Shown here: positions 13,435 through 23,100 of the stretch, one piece after another | How positions within the stretch are numbered: position 1 is the stretch's first letter | Layout: each line of letters opens with the position of its first letter | Source of the DNA: a virus | DNA length: 28,813 bases | Reading direction: 5' to 3' (one strand) | Virus record (IMG/VR): IMGVR_UViG_3300032516_000139 | Coordinates: 1-28,813 of that record | Notes under the pieces: model-generated | Told to the model about the DNA's origin: nothing | Seen by the model: only the letters and a program-made list of their open reading frames with translations | The model's database searches: none | Program-made: the position numbers and the translations under genes

Positions 13435-16400
13435 TTACCAATTAGCCCTAGATTCTATTGTTGTAACTCTTCTTTGTACTTTTGTAAAATCACTCTCAAC
13501 ATTTACAACTGGTATAGAAGCAATACTAGCTACAGTCTCAGATATAATTGTTCTTATCATTTCAGATGAAATACCATTGTTATTTACAACCTGTCTTGGC
13601 TGCAATTGGTTATTATTAACAGCTGATAAAAAATCTCCCATTCCTGGTCTTTGACTAACTGATTTTTGAATTATAAATTCTCCTCCTTCTAATTTTACTA
13701 TCTTCCCCCCATCAGAATGAGATGGTCCAATGACTGGTCCACCCATATCAAATTCAGGTATTTCAGCATTTTTTATTATAGCCACTTGAGTAGCTCCAAG
13801 AGCAGCAGCTATTCCTGCAAATATAAATCCCATTGGTGGAGGCGCTGCTAGAGCTGAAGCGACTGCCTGAGCTGCGCTCATAATTGCTGCCCATATATTA
13901 TATTCTTTTAATTTCTTAGCTTCTTCTGTTTTTATTTTCTTTTCTTTTGCGGCTCTTACTTCATCTAATACTGCTTTTTCTCTATCATATTGTTCTTGAC
14001 TCATTGCCCCATGTTTTAAAGCTCTATCAATTATAGCTACATTTTGCTCATATCTCTTACTTATTGTACTTAGAGCTGCGTCTGTTGATACTCTTAATGC
14101 CTCTGCTTGTGCATTCATAGATTGAGTAATAAAATCGTTTAAAACTCCAATTGATGAAGAAGCAAATTCAGATATACCTGCCATTTTTCCTTTTAGATCA
14201 AGAGTGTCAAATTGATTAAATATACCTCCAAATACATCCTTATCCTTTTCTAAAGGGGCCAATCCTTCTGATATAGTATCTTTTATTCCACCAACAGTAG
14301 CTTTTGATTTCTCTTCTAATAGTTTCTTTGATGATTCTAATACTTTTACTTGGGCCTTTCCTTGTTCATTTGTTTGATCTACTAATAATATCTGTGCATC
14401 TATTTCTAATAACTTTGTTGCCAGTATTTGCTTCTCTATTTCTAATGTTTTAGATCCTGCTAATACAAGAGATTGATCATCAACTGATTTTACAGCTTTA
14501 TTTCTTTCTTCTAATAATTTCTTTTTCTTTTCTTCGCCTTGTTTTAAAATAGCTTCATTATTTTTATTTACTATTTCTATTTCTGCATCTACTTCTAATA
14601 ATTTAATTTTCAATATTTCTCCTTCAATGGATATCTGTTTCTTTAGTAATTCATTTCTATCATCTATAGCCTTTTTTCTTGTAGCTTCTGGAAGTTTTTC
14701 ATTATCAATAATTTTTTGTTGAGCAGCTATTTTTATGTTTAAAATTTCATTTTCATCATTTAAAATAGAAGATTTTCTTTTATTGGCATACTTAATTCTA
14801 ATAGCTTCTTTTTCTTTTTCTTCTTGTTCTGTATTGTCTATGGCTTTTGCGGCAAAAGCAGTTGGTTGTTTTTTAATTTCTCCTTCTAATCTATTTAATT
14901 CCTTTTGAGATTTTATTTTCAAATCATAATTATCTGCAATATTTTTTTCTATTTCAAATTTATCTTGAGACATTTGTTGAGATTTAACACTTAAACTATA
15001 CAATTCAGAATAATAACCAACATTCTTATCATCTAATTCAGTTTGTTTTTTTGAATAATCTTCTCTCTTTTTTATTAAATCATCCATATTTTTTGATATC
15101 TTAACTCCTAACAAAGCTATATTTTTCAAATATTCATCAACATCTTTACCAATAAAAGCCGTTCCTTCTTTTTGAGAAACATCCCAAATAGTCTGATCTA
15201 TATCAATAATCTTTTTTTCTAATCCGTTAGCCAATCCACCATTTTCAATAATCTTTTTTTGTAAATAATCCATTTGTTTATTAGTCTCTTCACCTATTTT
15301 TTTCTCTGATCCTTTATAAGATTTTAATAAGGTTTCATTTCTAATAAACTGTTCATTAATTAATTTTAAATTTTCTTTTTCATTTATCAAATCTCTATTA
15401 ATGTCATTAATATTTTCACTATAATTTTTATAATAATCATCAACAGTTTTTATGTCTTTTTGTTCTGGGGTCAATCCGCGAGATTTTAATTCATCTTGTT
15501 TTTGAGCAAGAGATTTATATAAACTAAGTATCTTTTGAGTAGAAGCAACAGCAGCACTATACTCAGAATTTAAAGAAGATATAATTTCTTTTAATCTTGA
15601 TATTCTAAAATTAGTTAAAGCCTCGTTTGTTTCTCTTTCAGTTTTAATTTTTAAATTTTGTCTCTTTTCTTCTCCTTGCTTTACAATATCATTAATTTTA
15701 GTTTGATTTTCTTGAATTAATTTAACATCTTTATCCAATGATGATTTGTCAACATAACTTGGAATTACAAAAGTTAATATTGATTCCATAAATCCTTTAT
15801 GATTTTCTTCCAAATTTTTGGCTAACTCTTTTGAATTTTCATCTAATTTATCAGCTGTTTCATTAGATATTTTTTCCATTTCTGCTCCATATTCAGTTAA
15901 ACTTCCTGTTAGAACTCTATATTCAATATCTAGATCTCTTAAAACTTTAATTGATTCGTTATGAGATTTTCTTAGTTCTTCATTTTTAATAACAGTGCCA
16001 TCTAAAGCTTTTTCATATACTTTAACTTCTTCTTCACTACTACTGAAGGCCTTACTTAATAAATATACTCCTGCTGCTAATGCTGCAATAGCTGCTATAA
16101 TAATTAATATTGGATTTGAGGCTAAAGCTTTATTCCAAAGTAAAGTAGCTCTTGTTAATAGATTGACTGATTTAGTAGAAGCTGTTTGTGCTACGTCTAA
16201 TGCCACTGTTGCTGTTACTTGACCAGCTGTTGCTGCTGTGGTCTTACCAATTGTTAAAAAGTTTTTAATGTTTTCAATATATATCTTGGCTAATGAAACT
16301 AATCTTTTTGAATCTGCAACACTTTGTAGAGCATTACCAATGGCCATAAATTGTAATATTTTCTTTTCAATTACACCTGTTTTTTCTGTCTCAGCTCCTA

Positions 16401-16704
16401 ATAAAGACATAGCTCCTGTAACACCTGCAACTGCATTGGCAGCAACTCCACCAAACATAGCCATATTACCAAAGACGTCCCCAACATCAATATTATTGGC
16501 TGATTTTTTAACATCATCTAAATGGTTTTTTAGTTGACCTAACCTACCAGTTAATTTTAAATTATCTTCTGTAGATAATAAAGAATTACCAACAACACCT
16601 CTCAATGCTGCCATCTCTCGCTTTATCCCAGTCATAGAACTATCAAAAGCAGATTTATCAATCTTCATTTTGATATAGATATTGTCAATAGTATTCTCAG
16701 CCAT
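13435..16704 (-). CDS. Tail tape measure protein
   Basis: A 1089-aa tape measure, which sets tail length and probably helps DNA cross the host envelope. The N-terminus (IKMKIDKSAFDSSMTGIKRE) is typical of the family. Alanine/glycine-rich helices follow, then a hydrophobic segment at about 197-217 (NPILIIIAAIAALAAGVYLL). Residues about 220-930 are very rich in Lys, Glu, Gln and Leu and form long coiled coils. A second hydrophobic region near 935-975 contains AAIMSAAQAVASALA and MGFIFAGIAAALGATQVAII. The C-terminus has the EFDMGGPVIGPSHSDGG motif common to tape measures. By the 0.15 nm per residue rule the tail would be roughly 160 nm. The start is preceded by an A-rich tract. Confidence 0.92.
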   Translation of the reverse strand: MAENTIDNIYIKMKIDKSAFDSSMTGIKREMAALRGVVGNSLLSTEDNLKLTGRLGQLKNHLDDVKKSANNIDVGDVFGNMAMFGGVAANAVAGVTGAMSLLGAETEKTGVIEKKILQFMAIGNALQSVADSKRLVSLAKIYIENIKNFLTIGKTTAATAGQVTATVALDVAQTASTKSVNLLTRATLLWNKALASNPILIIIAAIAALAAGVYLLSKAFSSSEEEVKVYEKALDGTVIKNEELRKSHNESIKVLRDLDIEYRVLTGSLTEYGAEMEKISNETADKLDENSKELAKNLEENHKGFMESILTFVIPSYVDKSSLDKDVKLIQENQTKINDIVKQGEEKRQNLKIKTERETNEALTNFRISRLKEIISSLNSEYSAAVASTQKILSLYKSLAQKQDELKSRGLTPEQKDIKTVDDYYKNYSENINDINRDLINEKENLKLINEQFIRNETLLKSYKGSEKKIGEETNKQMDYLQKKIIENGGLANGLEKKIIDIDQTIWDVSQKEGTAFIGKDVDEYLKNIALLGVKISKNMDDLIKKREDYSKKQTELDDKNVGYYSELYSLSVKSQQMSQDKFEIEKNIADNYDLKIKSQKELNRLEGEIKKQPTAFAAKAIDNTEQEEKEKEAIRIKYANKRKSSILNDENEILNIKIAAQQKIIDNEKLPEATRKKAIDDRNELLKKQISIEGEILKIKLLEVDAEIEIVNKNNEAILKQGEEKKKKLLEERNKAVKSVDDQSLVLAGSKTLEIEKQILATKLLEIDAQILLVDQTNEQGKAQVKVLESSKKLLEEKSKATVGGIKDTISEGLAPLEKDKDVFGGIFNQFDTLDLKGKMAGISEFASSSIGVLNDFITQSMNAQAEALRVSTDAALSTISKRYEQNVAIIDRALKHGAMSQEQYDREKAVLDEVRAAKEKKIKTEEAKKLKEYNIWAAIMSAAQAVASALAAPPPMGFIFAGIAAALGATQVAIIKNAEIPEFDMGGPVIGPSHSDGGKIVKLEGGEFIIQKSVSQRPGMGDFLSAVNNNQLQPRQVVNNNGISSEMIRTIISETVASIASIPVVNVESDFTKVQRRVTTIESRANW

Positions 16705-16712
16705 TTCTTATT

Positions 16713-16952
16713 TTATTTTTTTTTATATTTATTATAAATCTCGTCTACTAAAATATCACAAGATTCGTATATATCTACGCAATTTGTAATTGAATATTCT
16801 TTTACAATATTTTTCCATAAATTAAAAGATATTATTCCTTTTAATTTTCTATGAAAAGCATGTATGATATAAATATCATCATCATCAATTATCAATTCTT
16901 CTTTTTTAATATCCTTTAATCTCGATACTAATTTAAATACTTCTGTAATCAT
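16713..16952 (-). CDS. Uncharacterised 79-aa acidic protein upstream of the tape measure
   Basis: Not recognised. The sequence MITEVFKLVSRLKDIKKEEL is followed by an acidic cluster (IIDDDDIYII), an aromatic/basic segment and a C-terminal helix ending YNKYKKK. It ends 8 bases before the tape-measure start. Tail-assembly chaperones usually sit in that position, but in this phage the better chaperone candidate is at 26548-27254. The leader (AAAAAATATATAAATAAC before ATG) supports translation. Confidence 0.65.
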   Translation of the reverse strand: MITEVFKLVSRLKDIKKEELIIDDDDIYIIHAFHRKLKGIISFNLWKNIVKEYSITNCVDIYESCDILVDEIYNKYKKK

Positions 16953-16968
16953 GTTATTTATATATTTT

Positions 16969-18159
16969 TTATAATTCTATATCATCTAATAAAATTTTTT
17001 CAACATCAACTATTAATAATTTATAATTACTTGTCCCAGTATTAGTGTATGTTGAATATAAAGCTACTGGTGTCTTTTCACAAACAATAGTATTATTTCC
17101 TAAGTCCCCACTACCATTAATTCCCCAACTCCACACATTACCATGATTATCTAAACCAGAAGAATAATGAAATCCTCCAGAAATAGAACAAAAGGTCTTT
17201 AATGTTCCTAGAATAGCTACTGGTGTACTTTTATTAATAGTGCTATTAATTCCCAATTTACCATATAAATTATATCCCCAACTCCACACATTACCATGAT
17301 TATCTAATCCTAATGAATGACTATTACCGCAAGAAATAGAACAAAAAGTTTTTAATGTTCCTGCAATAGCTACTGGTGTTGAGTAAAAAGTAGTGTTATT
17401 AGTTCCAAGTTGACCATTACCATTAAATCCCCAAGACCATATATAACCATAATGATCTAATCCTAATGAAAAAGAATCCCCACCAGATATAGAACAAAAA
17501 GTTTTCAAAGATCCTAGAATGGCTGTTGGTATTAATTTTGATGTAATACTATTAACACCAAGTTGACCAGTATAATTCCACCCCCAACCCCACACTTTAC
17601 CACGATTATCTATTCCTAATGAGTGCTCCCATCCAACAGTAATAGAACAAAAAGTTTTTAATGTTCCTGCAATAGCTACTGGCGTACTTTTAAGAGCAGT
17701 GCTATTAATCCCCAATTCACCATATGTATTGGCTCCCCAACCCCATACTTTACCATGATTATCTATTCCTAATGAATGTATACTTCCACCATTATCAATT
17801 TTACAAAATGTTTTTGTTATTCCTAAAATAGCCACTGGTGTAGAAGTTGAACCAGTACTATTGATTCCAAGTTGTCCAAATTCATTATCTCCCCAACACC
17901 ATACTTTACCATTATTATTCAATCCTATTGAATGTCTTATTCCACTATCAATTGAACAGAAGGTTTTTATTGTTCCTAAAATTGCTATTGGAGTACTTTT
18001 ATTAACAATACTATTAATTCCTTTTTGGCCATCTAGATTATATCCCCAACTCCATAATTGGCCATCATTTTTTATACCAATACCTCTCTTAATAATATTA
18101 AACAAATTTAAAGTTGAAACACTTACAGCATCAAAATCTAAAAGTAATTTTCTTGACAT
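16969..18159 (-). CDS. Second RCC1-repeat seven-bladed propeller protein
   Basis: A 396-aa protein with seven RCC1 repeats, each with a W-x-W-G-x-N signature and Gly-x-Leu/Lys-Gly (for example VWSWGYNLYGKLGINS), an STPVAI strand and an LKTFCSI strand. The repeats are more alike than in the 1822-2928 paralogue, and at DNA level segments such as TTAATGTTCCTGCAATAGCT (plus strand) recur almost unchanged, pointing to recent internal duplication. The N-terminus (MSRKLLLDFDAVSVST) lacks the MGH start, and the C-terminus adds about 35 residues (YSTYTNTGTSNYKLLIVDVE and more). It follows the FISUMP gene by 16 bases in the tail-hub operon. It is probably another surface-exposed receptor-binding protein. 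Confidence 0.88.
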   Translation of the reverse strand: MSRKLLLDFDAVSVSTLNLFNIIKRGIGIKNDGQLWSWGYNLDGQKGINSIVNKSTPIAILGTIKTFCSIDSGIRHSIGLNNNGKVWCWGDNEFGQLGINSTGSTSTPVAILGITKTFCKIDNGGSIHSLGIDNHGKVWGWGANTYGELGINSTALKSTPVAIAGTLKTFCSITVGWEHSLGIDNRGKVWGWGWNYTGQLGVNSITSKLIPTAILGSLKTFCSISGGDSFSLGLDHYGYIWSWGFNGNGQLGTNNTTFYSTPVAIAGTLKTFCSISCGNSHSLGLDNHGNVWSWGYNLYGKLGINSTINKSTPVAILGTLKTFCSISGGFHYSSGLDNHGNVWSWGINGSGDLGNNTIVCEKTPVALYSTYTNTGTSNYKLLIVDVEKILLDDIEL

Positions 18160-18175
18160 ATTGTTTATTTATTTT

Positions 18176-20152
18176 TTATTTATATATTGCATTATTATTA
18201 TAATAACACATACCATCATTAGTTAAATTAGCCCAATCAGTAGTACTAGTTACAGGTGGTATGGGTGTCCCATCAGTATAATGAATTACTTTTAAATTAG
18301 AAGCCATCCACTCTTGACTACCAATACATATTGTTGGATAAATATTTCCATCATAATCCATTGTGGTGCCACTATCTCCATTAGATAAACTTGTTGTATC
18401 TTTTACTAATCTTATTGATATTCCAGCTGTTTTATAATTTGAAGCTATATAAGTTAGAGTAGTTATTAATCTATCTGTATCATAAACAACAAAAGAATTA
18501 TAAGCTAAACTAGAGGTATACGACTCATGATTCCACCATGCACCACTTCTTTTTAAATTAAAAAATGTTCCTGTATTTGATCTTTCTCCACCACCCTTAG
18601 CATTAAATCCTACTGAATTTGTTGCCCCAGAATTAGGAGAATCCCAATATAAATAACCAGTTTCTTTTAAATATCCACCAATTAATTCCCAATATCCCAA
18701 TGGATCAGAACCTCCAAGATATGTAGCCATAGTTGAGAATTCAGTAGTTGTTGGTACATGCCATCCACTATGAGCTATTTCTCCAATATTATGACCAGCA
18801 TAACTTTCATTATTATCATAACTACAACGAGCTCCATAAGAAGTTAATCCTGACCATACTGTATCTCCTGTTACAATTGGAATACTACTACCATCTAAAT
18901 ATTTTGTTTCTGCTAGATTACATGATATCCATACCTGGTCTCCAATTTTTATTGTTGGATAAATTCTTCCATCATTTCCAATCATGGTATCACCAGCAGT
19001 CCAAACTGAATCATCTTTTAAAAGACGAATAGCTAAACCATCTTCTTTTGTAGTATATGATATTTGAAAAACAGTTTCACTATGCCATAATTGTGCCATA
19101 TATCCATTTGTTGAATTATATTCATCTGATGCCCAAAACCATCCAATATATTTGAAATTAACAAAATTACCATTATTTGTTTTACTTCTCCATCCAGATC
19201 CCACAGCATTAAAACCATATGAATTAGTTGCCCCTGAATTTGGAGTATACCAATGAGTATATCCTGTTAACTTTAATGTATATCCAGAATAATATCCACC
19301 TATAGTTGTCTGTAAAGTTGTCCATTCAGTTGAGTTAGGTATATGCCAACCAGAAGGAGATAGAATTTTTGCTGTATAAGAATTATCCCTAACATTATTA
19401 TAATAACACATCGCTCCATCAGTATCGTTGGCCCATTCAGTATTACTAGTAATATTTGGAATAGTTGTACCACTATTATAATGTTCAACAATTAAATTCT
19501 TAGCCATCCATACTTGGTCATTGATTTTAACAGTCGGATATATATTACCATCATAATCTGTCATCGTTCCAGGATCTGTTGAATCGTCCTTCATTAACCT
19601 TAAAACTTGACCTAAATTTTTAGATTGTATGCCTCCAATTGAACTCATTACAGTAGTGTCATATCCTATAATTGGGCCCATTAAATAATATTCATCAGTA
19701 TAATCAGTAGAAGATAAATAATAACTATATCTATTTATATCCGAAAATTCTCCTGTATCGTAATATCTTATACCGGCGCCAATAGCATTAAATCCATATG
19801 TATTAGTAGCTCCACTATTTGGATAATCCCAATAAGTTGTTCCTGTTGCTTTTAAATATCCTCCTGCATCATTTTTGGTTTGAGTTCCATCTGGATCTAT
19901 GTATATCATTAAATTCCACCAATCAGTAGTACTTGGTACGTGCCATCCATCAGGACATATTGTTTCTCCAAATACATTATAGTTTGCAGCATTCCAATTA
20001 TATAAAGCTCCATACTCAATATTAAAATTAGATTGAGAAGCATCCCAATTATACAAATATCCATAATCAACAGTATATCCTGATTGGGTAGTAAACCAAT
20101 TATACAAAGCTCCATACCCTTGATTTTGTGATGTATAAATAATATGCCCCAT
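18176..20152 (-). CDS. Circularly permuted three-domain FISUMP protein, probable fibre-tip adhesin
   Basis: A 658-aa protein of FISUMP (TIGR02145-type) domains. The first-half motif (DGNIYPTVKINDQVWMAKNL ... MCYYNN) occurs at about 197-253, 390-448 and 598-653. The second-half motif (CPDGWHVP ... SGATNxxGFNA ... VLRLMKDD) occurs at about 66-190, 266-381 and 461-585. The chain thus begins with a second half and ends with a first half, so all three domains close only if the ends pair. Residues 13-62 hold three tandem YGALYNW-type repeats. It starts MGHIIYTSQN, and its ATG overlaps the stop of the hub/fibre gene by one base (TAATG). A receptor-binding role is inferred from that context. Confidence 0.9.
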   Translation of the reverse strand: MGHIIYTSQNQGYGALYNWFTTQSGYTVDYGYLYNWDASQSNFNIEYGALYNWNAANYNVFGETICPDGWHVPSTTDWWNLMIYIDPDGTQTKNDAGGYLKATGTTYWDYPNSGATNTYGFNAIGAGIRYYDTGEFSDINRYSYYLSSTDYTDEYYLMGPIIGYDTTVMSSIGGIQSKNLGQVLRLMKDDSTDPGTMTDYDGNIYPTVKINDQVWMAKNLIVEHYNSGTTIPNITSNTEWANDTDGAMCYYNNVRDNSYTAKILSPSGWHIPNSTEWTTLQTTIGGYYSGYTLKLTGYTHWYTPNSGATNSYGFNAVGSGWRSKTNNGNFVNFKYIGWFWASDEYNSTNGYMAQLWHSETVFQISYTTKEDGLAIRLLKDDSVWTAGDTMIGNDGRIYPTIKIGDQVWISCNLAETKYLDGSSIPIVTGDTVWSGLTSYGARCSYDNNESYAGHNIGEIAHSGWHVPTTTEFSTMATYLGGSDPLGYWELIGGYLKETGYLYWDSPNSGATNSVGFNAKGGGERSNTGTFFNLKRSGAWWNHESYTSSLAYNSFVVYDTDRLITTLTYIASNYKTAGISIRLVKDTTSLSNGDSGTTMDYDGNIYPTICIGSQEWMASNLKVIHYTDGTPIPPVTSTTDWANLTNDGMCYYNNNAIYK

Positions 20153-23100
20153 TATGTTCTTAATATTTTTAATTTTCCTCTTAATAAAGTTGGATATCCA
20201 CTATAATTCACTGATGTAGTTATATTAATTCTATTACCACCAACAACTGTATTTGGTGCTGAAGCACTTGTTTCATCCACTCCTGTATCAACTGTCATAC
20301 TTGAAAGAGATCCAACTGAAACTCCTCCAATTTTTATATTAACTCCAACCAAAGTACCATTATCTGTTTCCAAAGATGTAGATATAATAGTATATCCGAA
20401 TGAAGCTCTAATATCTAAATCGTATACTTGAATAGTGCCAGCTATTATATCTCTGAACTCAAAAGAGATATCATCATAAACTGAAACTCCTGATGTTCCA
20501 GATGAGCCACTTACTCCAATTCCGCTCGATCCAGATGAGCCGGATCCGCTAGTTCCAGACGTCCCACTGATTCCCGATGTTCCTGTTCCACCTGTTGTTG
20601 TCCCAGTAATACTATATAACTTGCCATCAGTGTCAACAATAACTGTTTTAAAATTAGTTGTTGATCCAGTATAAGCAGAAGTTAAACCAGTTATAACAAT
20701 ATTTGGTGTATATAAAATATCAGTTGAAATATTATAATATAAATCATTATCAGTTGTACTTATTGTGCCAGCACCAGAAGATCCTGATTTACCACTTGTT
20801 CCACTAGATCCTGTTCCAGATGTTGATGTTGTTCCAGTAACACTATATAATTTACCACTAGTATCTACTATAACAGAATTGAAATTAACAACTGAACCTG
20901 TATAAGCTGTTGTTAAACCTGTTATTATTATATTTGGAGTATATAAAGTATCTGTTGAAGTATTATAATATAAATCAACATCTGTTGTACTTATTACACC
21001 CACACCAGATGAACCCGATATTCCTGATGTTCCGCTTGTCCCAGATGTTCCAGATGAACCAGATATTCCACTAGTTCCTGAAGTTCCACTAGATCCAGAT
21101 CCTCCGCTTGTCCCGGATGATCCTACTCCTAATCCAGAAGTTATACTATGCACTCCTCCATCAGGATCTACCACCACATTAGCAAATCCAACAGTAGAAC
21201 CAGTATATAAATTAGTCAATCCAGTTATTACTATATTTGGAGTATATAAGACATCATTTACTATGTCATACCAAAAATCAGAATCTATTATTCCCGTACT
21301 CCATCCACTAGATCCAGAAGTTCCTGCTCCAGTACTACCCGTCCAAGTACATCCTGTTAATGTATCAAAATCTATATTTTTTATATATACTTTATTGCTT
21401 TCAGTAATTGTCATACCGGATGAATGAATCATCGTTACAAACGTAACTCCTGATTGTATTGTATTATCACTAGATTCCATTAAAAATATATTATCTCCAT
21501 CTACAATATTATTATTGGAACCCAATATTGTATTTTTTAAAGATGATATTTTATTATTATCTCCTTTAATTAAAAATGTATCTTCTTCTGTAGAATTCCC
21601 TTCTCCTATTAATATACCAACAGAAGACTTTGTATAATAATTTGTCTTGTCAGTCATTGTTAATCCAGTATCATATAAAACAATAGAAGTATTACCACTA
21701 ACAGCTTCAAAATTAGACATATAAATCATAGATTTTGGCTGTTGTAGATTAATAACTTGACTTCTTTCTTCTAATATTATTGCAGCTTTTGTTTGATTAG
21801 CTCCTCCAACTTCTATTATTTTTGATGCTTGTTGCCATCCTAAACTAGTAACATATGCATCATCATTTAAATTTTGAACTTTTATAAGTTGAACTTTACA
21901 AGATCCTACTTGTGTCCATTCTAATATTTTTAATAAACGATATGGTTCGCCTTCTATATAAATTTGGGATCTAAAATCTAAATGGGCTATATCACTATAA
22001 TTTAATATAACATAACATGTTAATAATCTTGAATTTATATCTGAATATAAAGATATTTTCTTATTCCAATATAACCATCCTATATTATTTGGAGTGGTTG
22101 ATCCATTAGAATGTAAATAATATTCCGCTGATCCATAATTTAAATCTAATGTTGGTAGATATGGATTATCTAAAAATCCAGCATATGGTATTCCTGATGA
22201 ATATAATCCTATATGAGTTATAACTTCAACATTTCCAGCAGATTCATTATACCAAGTAGTTTTTGCATTATAATTTGGATGAGTTATATTTACAGGATCT
22301 AAAATTACACCATTTGTTTTATCTAATGTTAGATTATTACGATATAATAATCTATAATTATAATTAGAATCTATTGGTAGTCCTTCTATTTGTTCTATAT
22401 CACTAAATATTTTAGATATTATCCAATTTGTTTTTCCTAGATTTCCTAAGAATGTTCCAGAGAATTGATCCTCAATTCTTTCAATAGCCTCAGTATAATA
22501 AACATTTTTAATATATTTACTACCAAATGTTTTTGTAGTCTTATCTTTATATTTTTTTAATAATATGTCATTGTCATCATCTCTGAGTTCTAATGAAACA
22601 TCTTTATTTAATAATTGAGGGACTCTCTCAAACTTCATTTCTTTCTTAAGATCAATTTTACTTGACCAATCTATTGTTGATCCAGTAAAATAGAATTCAT
22701 CGTATGGTTCTATTAAAAAGTTATTAGTAGTAGATTTATCTTCACAAAACATTAAATTAAATCTATTAGATATACTTTTAATAAAATCTATTTGTCTCAT
22801 TTTTCTAGGCAAAATATCATTTGTAAAAACAAAACTATTTTCTAGATAATAATTTATTTTGGTTGGAGTATTATAGAATTGTGATATTTCATCTGTTCCG
22901 CTCTCATAATATTTTATATTTTTTGTGCATGAAACTATTTCCAAAGGATTACCAGTTTTAAAATTGGTTAGATCTAATGACATTTCAATCCAATACTCAT
23001 CTCCTAAGTACGCATCTACTGCAGCTTCCATATTTATTTTATATGGACTAGGAGTACCTACGCCACTAGGCAAATTTAAATATGTATTATTAGAAGGATA

